64,000 nucleotides of DNA from Paracoccaceae bacterium (GTDB lineage Bacteria; Pseudomonadota; Alphaproteobacteria; Rhodobacterales; Rhodobacteraceae): contig JANQRE010000007.1 in assembly GCA_028284705.1 (NCBI GenBank), positions 1 to 64,000 of the forward strand, in the 5' to 3' direction. A program made the position numbers and the translations under genes. Of the stretch, positions 17,909 through 25,198 are shown in pieces. The notes beneath the pieces were generated by a model. It was not told the origin of the DNA, made no database searches, and worked only from the letters and a program-made list of their open reading frames with translations. The number at the start of each line of letters is the position of its first letter. Position 1 is the stretch's first letter.

Positions 17909-18171
17909 TTAGTCGGCGGCTTCTCTAAGGCGGTTTCTGGATTTCACTAAGACGTGTTCTGGATCTTTCTTTACAACAATTGAGACGTCTTCATCATTCA
18001 GAACCTGCTCCATAAATGGGTCAAATACCGTGAATTTTGGCGTTAACTTTGTCCACGCGTTTTTTTGTCGATGTCGAGCACTATAACGTGATGTGTGGGT
18101 CTTAGAGGCACGCTTAAGGACATTCCCACATAGCCCAGTCCAACGACCGCTATTTTCCTTCTTGTAGTCAA
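17909..18171 (-). pseudogene. ugd (UDP-glucose 6-dehydrogenase) deletion relic
   Basis: Leftward from about 18171 the sequence encodes RRKIAVVGLGYVGMSLSV followed by HHVIVLDIDKK, the NAD-binding N-terminus of UDP-glucose 6-dehydrogenase. A run of seven A residues then shifts frame; the other frame continues RVDKVNAK, as in intact enzymes. Soon after, a third frame reads PKFTVFDPFMEQVLNDEDV and VKSRNRLREAAD before a stop, which resembles the enzyme's extreme C-terminus. Roughly 300 internal codons are missing. The gene is dead and cannot supply UDP-glucuronate. Confidence 0.7.
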
Positions 18172-18206
18172 TTGATCGGATCTTCTTTCTTAAGCTTAGA
18201 AATCAC

Positions 18207-18359
18207 TTACTGGCGAGCTTGTATTGATCGTTGGAGGTCATTTGGGGTCCACTTATCGCAAGGACCACAAACAACAATCAAACCCCCGATAACGCAAATC
18301 TCGAGAACCAAGAGTCGGCGCAATGACCATTGGCATTTGTCCTTGCTAGGGTCAGCCAT
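18207..18359 (-). CDS. Small possible membrane protein (doubtful)
   Basis: A 50-codon frame overlapping the last 8 bases of the MarR-type regulator gene (start ATGGCTGA). It encodes a basic lead (KCQWSLRR), one hydrophobic helix (LLVLEICVIGGLIVV) and a short polar tail. The overlap would permit coupling to the regulator, but no homology is apparent. It may equally be the stub of a lost gene between the regulator and the ugd relic. Confidence 0.25.
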   Translation of the reverse strand: MADPSKDKCQWSLRRLLVLEICVIGGLIVVCGPCDKWTPNDLQRSIQARQ

Positions 18360-18732
18360 GCTCGGAAGACTTTCCCAACTCGCCCTCACTCGCCCCGGAG
18401 GCGAGCTCAGTTTCGAGTGCGTCAATTTCTGCGCGAAGGGCCTCGTATTCGGCCTTTTTCCTCTCGAGGAAACGCTTCGTCATTGCGGCCTTTTCGCTGA
18501 TCCCGCGGCGGGTCAGGATGTAAGCATACCGGCGCTTGTCGTTGGACGCTGTGAAATTCCCAAGCTTTATGAGCCCTTTTTCGGCCAAGGCCTGGATGAG
18601 GTAATTCAGTTTTCCCAGACTCACCCCAACCTCTTGTGCGAGCTGACGTTGCGAGAGTGAAGGGTTTTCGTTGAGGAGGCCTAGGATACGGAAGCGGACC
18701 TCATCACGCAGTTCGGCTTGGCTTTTTTTCAT
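18352..18732 (-). CDS. MarR-family EPS-associated transcriptional regulator
   Basis: A 126-residue winged-helix protein. After MKKSQAELRDEVRFRILGLL the HTH reads PSLSQRQLAQEVGVSLGKLN, then YLIQALAEKGLIKLGNF and the wing KRRYAYILTRRGISEKA. It ends in a coiled-coil-like helix (residues 85-115, LERKKAEYEALRAEIDALET). This combination is the MarR EPS-associated family found beside polysaccharide clusters, typically next to a NusG-like factor, as here in divergent orientation. The start at 18732 is chosen over 18903 because the family begins with KKSQAELRDE and the longer reading would cover the divergent promoter region. Likely controls the leftward EPS operon. Confidence 0.88.
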   Translation of the reverse strand: MKKSQAELRDEVRFRILGLLNENPSLSQRQLAQEVGVSLGKLNYLIQALAEKGLIKLGNFTASNDKRRYAYILTRRGISEKAAMTKRFLERKKAEYEALRAEIDALETELASGASEGELGKSSEHG

Positions 18733-18932
18733 TGGAGATTGGCCGCCAATAGCTACCGCACAAAGCGTCGCTTGGGCGCGCTCCGAGTCCGGGATAGCAA
18801 GCTTACGTTCAAGGGATAGCCATGATCGTTCAATTTTGAACGATAAGGGATTCTCTTTTTGAGTGCCATAGGTTATTAGCAAACACATTCGCGCGGCAAG
18901 CAATCGCCGGGCCCAAACTCAGAAAGACGACA
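18733..18932. promoter_or_regulatory. Divergent promoter region, marR-EPS / nusG-like
   Basis: A 200-bp region between the two divergent EPS regulators. It must carry the promoter for the NusG-like gene and that of the MarR-type gene. A palindromic patch GTTCAATTTTGAAC (18824-18837: GTTCAA over TTGAAC around a TT centre) is a candidate operator. No clear -35/-10 pair could be fixed by eye. Confidence 0.5.
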
Positions 18933-19451
18933 ATGGACGATGCCTCGATTGAGTGTGATTGGTTTGTCGCGCAACTCAAGCCGAACAGCCACAGGATTGC
19001 TGAGCGAAACCTCTTGCGACAAGGGTTCGATGTTTTTTGCCCGAAGGAGTCAATCACCAAACGCGCAGGATCGCGATTTCGTCCTGCGACACGTTTGCTC
19101 TTTCCAGGTTATCTTTTTGTGAGGATTGATTGGTCAAGGGGCGATTGGCGTCGCGTGAACTCCACGACCGGCGTCACTAAACTCGTGCAGTCTGGGGATC
19201 ATCCTGTTGCGACGCCGGTTGGGCTCGTTGATGCTCTTCGTGCGCATTGCAATGCGGAAGGAACTTGGAACGGGCTTGTCGATGTTCAACCCGGGGATCA
19301 TGTGCGGATGACGTCTGGCCCGTTTGCGGAGTTTTTGGCGGAAGTTGAAAATGTCGATGCTGCGGGCAGAGCCCATATTCTGATCACGCTGATGGAGAGA
19401 CAGATCAGATTGACGACTGAATCCGCAATTCTGCGCAGATCACAGGCCTGA
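18933..19451 (+). CDS. NusG-like transcription elongation factor (RfaH/UpxY type)
   Basis: A 172-residue NusG paralogue. DWFVAQLKPNSHRIAERNLL is the start of the NGN domain. FCPKESITKRAGSRFRPATRLLFPGYLFVRIDW is its RNAP-contact half (PGYLFVR). The C-terminal KOW domain begins at about residue 115 with VQPGDHVRMTSGPFAEFLAEV. Specialised NusG paralogues of this size sit in polysaccharide loci and help polymerase read long operons. It is divergent from the EPS MarR regulator and is followed by exoY, 281 bp further. It is expected to act on the long EPS transcripts; recruitment sequence unknown. Confidence 0.9.
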   Translation: MDDASIECDWFVAQLKPNSHRIAERNLLRQGFDVFCPKESITKRAGSRFRPATRLLFPGYLFVRIDWSRGDWRRVNSTTGVTKLVQSGDHPVATPVGLVDALRAHCNAEGTWNGLVDVQPGDHVRMTSGPFAEFLAEVENVDAAGRAHILITLMERQIRLTTESAILRRSQA

Positions 19452-19558
19452 GTGACCGTATCAGTGTACCTCATCCATCACATTGATTCGGTTGGGAAAT
19501 TTGGGAAAAGCAATTGACTCAACAACTTGTGTCGATTGATCGCCAATGCACAAGGGCG

Positions 19559-19635
19559 TTAACCAAGAAACTGCACAAATTTTATGCGATTTCCCAATCC
19601 TACCAGCAATTTAACAAGTGTTAAGAAACTATTAA
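19559..19635 (+). promoter_or_regulatory. Candidate CtrA-box cluster upstream of exoY
   Basis: The 281-bp region before exoY holds three TTAA-based elements. 19621-19635 reads TTAAGAAACTATTAA, an exact TTAA-N7-TTAA match to the CtrA consensus. 19611-19624 reads TTAACAAGTGTTAA, an inverted repeat. 19559-19566 reads TTAACCAA, one base from the TTAACCAT half-site form. The first lies 98 bp before the exoY start codon. CtrA is widespread in Rhodobacterales; control of exoY by it is my inference. Confidence 0.45.
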
Positions 19636-19732
19636 TTGCCCGACATGGGGCCGTAAGGTAATCGAATACTGGTTTAACTCGCTACGTTTTTCAGTCTTCA
19701 GAATATCGTGCGCGTACCTGTGGGGGGTTTTT

Positions 19733-20422
19733 GTGAAGCACGAGAATTTCAACACCGTCTCTACGCGGGGAGCGGACGCTGCCGTGGCCTATCTAGACTC
19801 CGAGTACGACCTACAAAATGCATCTGTGCAAAACTCTGTGCTGTTCGGTTTTTCCAAACGACTATTCGATTTGCTTGTTTGCGCTTTGTTGTTGCCCGTG
19901 ACGCTCCTGGTGGGTGCGGTTCTTCTGGTGCTCAATCCGACCCTGAACCGTGGTCCACTTTTCTTCGTTCAGGAAAGAATGGGGAAGGATTGTCGGCCAT
20001 TTCGTGCGCTCAAGTTCCGCTCGATGAACTGCGCGAAAGACAATCGTCGCGGGGCCGAAGATCCATTGGAAATTGACCGCATCACGCGTTTGGGGTCGGT
20101 CTTGCGTAAAGCCAGAATCGACGAGTTGCCGCAAATCTTCAATGTTCTTGCCGGTCAAATGAGCCTGATCGGACCACGGCCCGACAGTTTTGAACATGCC
20201 AAGGTTTTTCTCAAAGCAATCCCGGCGTACCGTCTCCGGCACGCGGTCCTGCCTGGCATCAGCGGATACGCTCAAACGGAAGTTGGATATGTTGAGGGTG
20301 TTGAGGCGACGCGCCGGAAAGTCGATGCCGACCTGTACTATATCGCAAACCGAAACCTCCGTATGGAGGTCTGGTTGGTCTGGCGCACGATCAAAACGAT
20401 GATCAGCCGTGCAGGGTCTTAA
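19733..20422 (+). CDS. exoY: Undecaprenyl-phosphate sugar phosphotransferase (priming transferase)
   Basis: A 229-residue ExoY/WcaJ-type bacterial sugar transferase. One membrane hairpin or helix (LLVCALLLPVTLLVGAVLLV) follows a 45-residue N-terminus. The catalytic region holds RGPLFFVQERMGKDCRPF, LKFRSMN, the acidic RKARIDELPQIFNVL and SLIGPRPDS, then PGISGYAQ. It moves a sugar-1-phosphate from a UDP-sugar to undecaprenyl phosphate and so starts the repeat unit. The start is GTG, with a purine run GGGGGG about 5 bases upstream. The gene converges on the tyrosine kinase gene with only 5 bp between stops. Confidence 0.92.
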   Translation: MKHENFNTVSTRGADAAVAYLDSEYDLQNASVQNSVLFGFSKRLFDLLVCALLLPVTLLVGAVLLVLNPTLNRGPLFFVQERMGKDCRPFRALKFRSMNCAKDNRRGAEDPLEIDRITRLGSVLRKARIDELPQIFNVLAGQMSLIGPRPDSFEHAKVFLKAIPAYRLRHAVLPGISGYAQTEVGYVEGVEATRRKVDADLYYIANRNLRMEVWLVWRTIKTMISRAGS

Positions 20423-20427
20423 GTGGC

Positions 20428-22590
20428 CTAATTCGAATAATAGCGAGCGCCATATCCTGAATAGGCTCCATAGCTGTCGTTGTAGCCATATTTCTTCATG
20501 CCGCGCGGGCTGATCTGGCTGAGAACCAGGCCGCTGACCCGCTGATTGGAGTTGTGGAACATGCGCAGCGCCTCGTCGACTTGAGCTTTACTTGTTTTGT
20601 CCCACTGGACAGTGAATAGAACTGCGTCGGCAACCTGCGAGATGATCCGCGCATCGGGAACGACCAGAACCGGCGGGGTGTCGATGACAATGATGTCATA
20701 GTTTTCGCGCATGTCTGCGATGAACGTCTTGAATTTGTCAGACGCAAAGAGGTCGGCCGCATTGGTGTCGGTTTTTTCGCCGGCCAAAATATCGGCACCG
20801 AATCCTGACGCTTTGAAGAGCGCTTCTTCCAGTTCAATATCGCCCGCCAGCAGAGAGACGAGACCTTTTTTCGGCATGTCTTTGAAATACTGAGCCATGG
20901 TCCTGCGGCGGATGTCGCCTTCGATCAGAAGCACCGATTTTCCAAGGCCGAGCAAGTTGTGCGCCAAAGCGAGAGAATTGGTTGTCTTGCCTTCTCCTGG
21001 GATCGATGACGTTGAGAGGATGACCTTGGGCGGATTATCGACATCCGACAGCATCACCGACGTGCGCAAGTTGCGGATTGCCTCGGCGGCTGCCGAGGTG
21101 GGTTTTTCCGAGAGGTAATTCAGAACCTTCGCCCGCTGACGAGCCGGGATCAAAGGGATCTGTCCAAGCACCGTATAACCGGTATGTGCTTCGAGATCCT
21201 TGGCCGTGCGGAAGCTATTGTTGCGCAGTTCGCGCAGGAGCACCAAGCCTGCGCCGAGCATCAGCCCAAGAATGGCCGACAGAGCGAGGATCAGAGATTT
21301 GCGCGGAAAGGAGGGTGTATTCGGGACGACAGCATTGGACAGAACGCGGCTGTCGGCTTGTTGAATACCCTGCTGCGCCGAGGTTTCTTGCATCCGGGTC
21401 AGGAAGTACTCGTAAAGCAGTCTGATCGCGTCGGCCTCGCGGGTCAGTTGCTGTAGGGTGATCAGGTCCTGACTTTGGGTTGCAAGTTGCGCATCGAGCT
21501 CGGCAGACGACTCCTGCAATGCCGCGAGTTGTTGTTCGTTTCGGCTCAGATCAAGGCGGGCGCGAGTGACAATCTGTTCAAAACGTGTGTCAAAGGATTG
21601 CCGGATCGCGGTATTCGTTTCCGCGCGTTGTGCGAAACGGTTTAGCTGCACATCATTTGCCGCGGCCAGCTTCTCTTCCAGGGTTTCAGCTGTCTCGAGC
21701 GCTGCAAGTGTCGTTTCGGTTGCGGCCCGCGCTTGCTCGACACCGTCGATCCGATCCCGCTGATCCTTGATCTGCCGCTCCAAGGCTTGCAGACCCTCGA
21801 CGGACACAAGTTGGGTAGACGCACTGAATTCAGCAACTTTGGACTGAGCGCTTTCCAGCTCTTGCTGCAGTTCGGCGACACGGTTGGTGAGCCAGATCGT
21901 CGCCTGTTCAGTTGCCTCGAATTTCACCTCGATCTGGTTGAGGATGTAGAGATCAACGATTGTGTCGGCGATCAGTGCCGACTTCTTGGGGTTCTCGGTT
22001 TCGACCGTGATCTGGAATACCAAGCTTTGCCGGATATTTTGGACCGTGACTTTGTTGAGAAGCGAACTGATTACCGCGTCGCGCGTACGCTCCTGTTCTT
22101 CCTCTGGCGAAAGGGTGATCACCGCGTCTTCAATGCCAGCAAATTCCTTAACCGCAGTGGTCACGGCGACCTTTGCCTGATCCACCACACCAGGAGATCG
22201 GAGTTTCGCATTGAATTCCGGATCAATTTCCAACCGAAGTCGGTCGACAACCTTGCCCATCAGGGAGCGCGCACGGAGGACTTCTACCTCAGAGTTAACT
22301 TCAGAAGTGTCTCCAGAAACTCCGCTTACCACGCTTTGCAGATCGACAACTTGGTCTTGGCGTGTTTCGAGAATTACCACCGCTGTCGAGCGATAGAGCG
22401 GCACTGCGGCGACATAGGCATAGTACCCACCAATGAGAATGGCCGCGATCGTTAAAAAAGCGATCAGCCACTTCCCCCGCCAAAGCGTGGCCAGAAGTGC
22501 ACCGAGATCAATCTCATCGTCCTCGGGTTCTGTCCGAGGCGGCGTCATCGGCGCAATCGAAAGTCGACCGGGTCTGGTGCTTGTATTCAT
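20428..22590 (-). CDS. Polysaccharide co-polymerase / BY-type tyrosine autokinase (Wzc/ExoP-like)
   Basis: A 720-residue inner-membrane protein. Residues about 25-45 hold the Wzz-type start (DDEIDLGALLATLWRGKWLI), with the first helix LIAFLTIAAILIGGYYA. A long periplasmic coiled coil follows (about 230-400), then a second helix (LILALSAILGLMLGAGLVLL). The cytoplasmic kinase has Walker A SSIPGEGKTTNSLAL near residue 530, Walker A' LLIEGDIRRR and IIVIDTPPVLVVPDA. The last 20 residues carry seven tyrosines, the autophosphorylation cluster. It regulates chain length and pairs with Wza. The ATG at 22590 is preferred to an upstream start at 22689, which adds an unrelated basic stretch. Confidence 0.93.
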   Translation of the reverse strand: MNTSTRPGRLSIAPMTPPRTEPEDDEIDLGALLATLWRGKWLIAFLTIAAILIGGYYAYVAAVPLYRSTAVVILETRQDQVVDLQSVVSGVSGDTSEVNSEVEVLRARSLMGKVVDRLRLEIDPEFNAKLRSPGVVDQAKVAVTTAVKEFAGIEDAVITLSPEEEQERTRDAVISSLLNKVTVQNIRQSLVFQITVETENPKKSALIADTIVDLYILNQIEVKFEATEQATIWLTNRVAELQQELESAQSKVAEFSASTQLVSVEGLQALERQIKDQRDRIDGVEQARAATETTLAALETAETLEEKLAAANDVQLNRFAQRAETNTAIRQSFDTRFEQIVTRARLDLSRNEQQLAALQESSAELDAQLATQSQDLITLQQLTREADAIRLLYEYFLTRMQETSAQQGIQQADSRVLSNAVVPNTPSFPRKSLILALSAILGLMLGAGLVLLRELRNNSFRTAKDLEAHTGYTVLGQIPLIPARQRAKVLNYLSEKPTSAAAEAIRNLRTSVMLSDVDNPPKVILSTSSIPGEGKTTNSLALAHNLLGLGKSVLLIEGDIRRRTMAQYFKDMPKKGLVSLLAGDIELEEALFKASGFGADILAGEKTDTNAADLFASDKFKTFIADMRENYDIIVIDTPPVLVVPDARIISQVADAVLFTVQWDKTSKAQVDEALRMFHNSNQRVSGLVLSQISPRGMKKYGYNDSYGAYSGYGARYYSN

Positions 22591-22793
22591 GGACGAAACA
22601 ATCTCACTGGTTCCCCTTCGAACGGAACGTCGCCGCTCGGGAGGCTGTTTATAGACCCGAGACGTGCTTATCCACTGGTCAGATTGCAAAGTATTGCGAT
22701 TTTTCTCGATTTTGACCCATCAAATTCGCGCTATTGGTTCTCTTTCCGCGAACCCTGTGCTAATTTGGCCCAAGTTGAATTGGAGATGATCTT
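22591..22793. promoter_or_regulatory. Divergent promoter region, tyrosine kinase / small secreted protein
   Basis: About 200 bp separate the divergent starts. For the rightward gene a possible promoter is TTGGTT (22734-22739) and TGCTAA (22758-22763) with 18 bp spacing, followed by ribosome site GGAG 8 bases ahead of the ATG. No operator could be recognised. Confidence 0.35.
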
Positions 22794-23066
22794 ATGCTGA
22801 CGCGATTGAGCCTTGCTGCTCTGCTGACTGCTGCGATGACACTTTCTGCGGTTGCACAGCAGAATGATGACGAAATTGATTGTGAAGATGAAGCAAACCA
22901 GGAGGAAGAGGCGTGCTTGGCGCTTCCCGATCCTGATGTAACAAACGTCGATCCGATTACTGGTGCCCTCGTAGGGGTCGTGGGTCTTTTGGGGCTTGCT
23001 GGCGGTGGCGGAGGCGGCGGAACGCCCTCCACGACAGGAACAACAGGCACCACTGGGACCAACTGA
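22794..23066 (+). CDS. Small secreted protein with acidic and Gly-rich segments
   Basis: A 90-residue protein. It has a clear signal peptide (MLTRLSLAALLTAAMTLSAVA, cleavage near AQQ), an acidic stretch (NDDEIDCEDEANQEEEAC, with two cysteines 14 apart that could pair), and a hydrophobic glycine segment (ALVGVVGLLGLAGGGGGGG). It ends in a Thr-Gly repeat (TGTTGTTGTN). A good ribosome site and a strong terminator 21 bp past the stop show a self-contained single-gene transcript. It lies divergent to the EPS tyrosine kinase. I know no assigned function. The layout (signal, acidic, membrane-spanning glycine segment) could suit an accessory envelope protein of the EPS machine. Confidence 0.8.
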   Translation: MLTRLSLAALLTAAMTLSAVAQQNDDEIDCEDEANQEEEACLALPDPDVTNVDPITGALVGVVGLLGLAGGGGGGGTPSTTGTTGTTGTN

Positions 23067-23087
23067 CCACCTTGCACGTTTCGAAAT

Positions 23088-23112
23088 GGGCTCCGTTTTC
23101 GGGGCCCTTTTT
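23088..23112 (+). terminator. Rho-independent terminator after the small secreted protein
   Basis: The stem GGGCTCCG (23088-23095) pairs with CGGGGCCC (23100-23107) through 8 bp including one T-G pair. It has a TTTT loop and is followed by five T residues (23108-23112). It ends the 22794-23066 transcript. From here to 23371 (about 260 bp) I see no gene. Confidence 0.92.
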
Positions 23113-23371
23113 CATGTTCCCGGATGCGGTTTGGCTGAATTTAGCCAATTGATCCGTGTTCCGTTTAGAACCGCAGCGTTCAACTGAGTTTGTCGTTTCT
23201 TATTGCGCCCTGTGTACCGGGGCAGGTGTGCGTTCCGACGACCAACCTGGTCGCCTGTCCCACTCTGGCTACAATTTGTGTTCAAATCCTTGTCTGCTCC
23301 GACATCATTGCGAGAGCCCAGGTGCCTTCCGGCAAACAGGGTTGGAACTCCTTTTGTGGGGCTTTAATCTC

Positions 23372-25198
23372 ATGAAAGTAACCGGAGCGAGGAGTCCAGA
23401 CAGCAAGATGCTGAAGATCATCGCTCTTTCAGTTCTGATGGCGCTATTGGCAGGCCCCATCGCTGCATTTGAGCTGCGGGTTACTTCTCCGGACGTCAAA
23501 GGGGCCTTGGCACAAGATCTGCTTGATGTGTCGCTCGTGGTTGGACTGAGGAGAGCCGACGAACTGCCCACCGGTCAGGACGTACTTGCGGCAGCGCGGG
23601 CGGATTACGCCCGTATGGTTGGGCTGTTCTACGAGCGCGGTTACTTCGCGCCGGAGATTTCCATTCGTCTCAATGGGCGAGAAGCTGCCGAGATACCCGG
23701 GATCGCACCGCCGCCGGTTGTCCAAACCGTGGATATCGGCGTGACGGCTGGTCCGCAATTTCGGTTTGGGCAAGCCCGCGTGGCGCCTTTAGCGCGAAGC
23801 ACAGACCTGCCGGAAGACTTTGCCGCCGATGAAATCGCCACGACCGAAGCCATGCGCGCCGCTCTGGATGCTGGCGTTACCGGGTGGCGGAAACAGGGCC
23901 ATGCCAAGGCGACCCTTTCCGCTCAATCCATCACCGCCCACCATGATCAGCGCAGGATCGATGCGGATATTCGCCTGGCACCGGGTCCGAAGCTGCGCTT
24001 TGGCGATCTGCGTATCGATGGGACATCGGCGGTGCGCCAAAACCGGATTAGAGACATTGCCGGCCTGCCCAGCGGAGCAGTCTTTGATCCCGACGAGTTG
24101 GAGCGCGTGACCGAACGGTTGCGCCGCACGGGGGCCTTCAGTGTGGTGGCTCTGAGCGAGGCGGAAACGCCAGCGGCGGATCAAACGCTCGACATCACGG
24201 CTCAACTCGTCGATGCCCCCCCGCGCCGTATCGGGTTTGGTGCAGAACTTTCCACGCAGGAAGGGCTGACGCTCTCTGGCTTTTGGCTGCATCGCAACCT
24301 GTTCGGCGGGGCGGAGCGGTTGCGGATCAGCGGCGAGGTGAGCGGGATCGAAGGAGAAACCGGCGGGGAAGACTATGAGCTGGGGCTTCGTTTCAGCCGC
24401 CCGGCGACTTTCAATGAAGACACGGATTTCTACACAACCTTGAACCTGTCCAGTCGCAACGAACCGAACTACTCATCCAAGCGCACTGCGATCGAAGCGG
24501 GCATCCGGCGTTATGCCTCCCCAGAACGCGAGTACACCTTTGGCATCGGGTTTGAAGCGGCGAATACAACAGATGCGTTTGGGTCCAACAGCTACCGCCT
24601 GCTCACCTTTCCGGCGAGTGCGGAGTTTGACTATCGCGATGATCCGCTCAATGCGACGTCCGGTTACTATGCGAAAGCCACCGTGACGCCATTCGTTAGT
24701 GTGAAAGGCACTGAAAATGGGGTTCGGACCACCCTCGATCTGCGTACCTATCGCAGCACCGGTCCAGACGATCGACTGACCTTCGCTCTACGCGGCCAAC
24801 TCGGCGCGGTCGCTGGCCCGTCGCTGGCAAACGCGCCGACTGATTTTCTGTTTTTCTCAGGCGGCGGCGGAACGGTTCGCGGCCATGACTATCAATCCTT
24901 GGGTGTGGCCCAAGCTGGCGGAGCAGTCAGCGGAGGTCGGTCGTTCCTTGCCTTGTCGACGGAGTTGCGTGTGAAAACCGGGGACAGGCTGAGCCTGGTT
25001 GGCTTCCTCGATGCGGGTTATATTGGCGCTGAGAGCTTCCCGGATGGGACATCCGGCAATTGGCATACCGGTGCGGGGCTTGGCCTTCGCTACGACACCG
25101 GCTTTGGACCGGTGCGGGTCGATTTGGGTGTTCCGGTGAGTGGCCCCGGAAATCCGACCGGCTTTCAGATTTACATCGGGATTGGACAAGCGTTTTGA
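23372..25198 (+). CDS. tamA: TamA, Omp85-family outer-membrane assembly protein
   Basis: A 608-residue outer-membrane protein. A signal peptide lies near the N-terminus (MLKIIALSVLMALLAGPIAA; cleavage before FELRV). POTRA-like segments follow to about residue 260 (RFGQARV; LRFGDLRIDGTSAVRQNRIRD). The barrel has the conserved FFSGGGGTVRGHDYQSLG near residue 500, where Omp85 proteins carry the VRGY/F motif, and ends in aromatic IGIGQAF. ATG 23372 is used; the internal ATG 23408, 16 bp after GAGGAG, is an equally good start. It overlaps tamB by one base. With TamB it forms the translocation and assembly module linking inner and outer membranes. Confidence 0.92.
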   Translation: MKVTGARSPDSKMLKIIALSVLMALLAGPIAAFELRVTSPDVKGALAQDLLDVSLVVGLRRADELPTGQDVLAAARADYARMVGLFYERGYFAPEISIRLNGREAAEIPGIAPPPVVQTVDIGVTAGPQFRFGQARVAPLARSTDLPEDFAADEIATTEAMRAALDAGVTGWRKQGHAKATLSAQSITAHHDQRRIDADIRLAPGPKLRFGDLRIDGTSAVRQNRIRDIAGLPSGAVFDPDELERVTERLRRTGAFSVVALSEAETPAADQTLDITAQLVDAPPRRIGFGAELSTQEGLTLSGFWLHRNLFGGAERLRISGEVSGIEGETGGEDYELGLRFSRPATFNEDTDFYTTLNLSSRNEPNYSSKRTAIEAGIRRYASPEREYTFGIGFEAANTTDAFGSNSYRLLTFPASAEFDYRDDPLNATSGYYAKATVTPFVSVKGTENGVRTTLDLRTYRSTGPDDRLTFALRGQLGAVAGPSLANAPTDFLFFSGGGGTVRGHDYQSLGVAQAGGAVSGGRSFLALSTELRVKTGDRLSLVGFLDAGYIGAESFPDGTSGNWHTGAGLGLRYDTGFGPVRVDLGVPVSGPGNPTGFQIYIGIGQAF

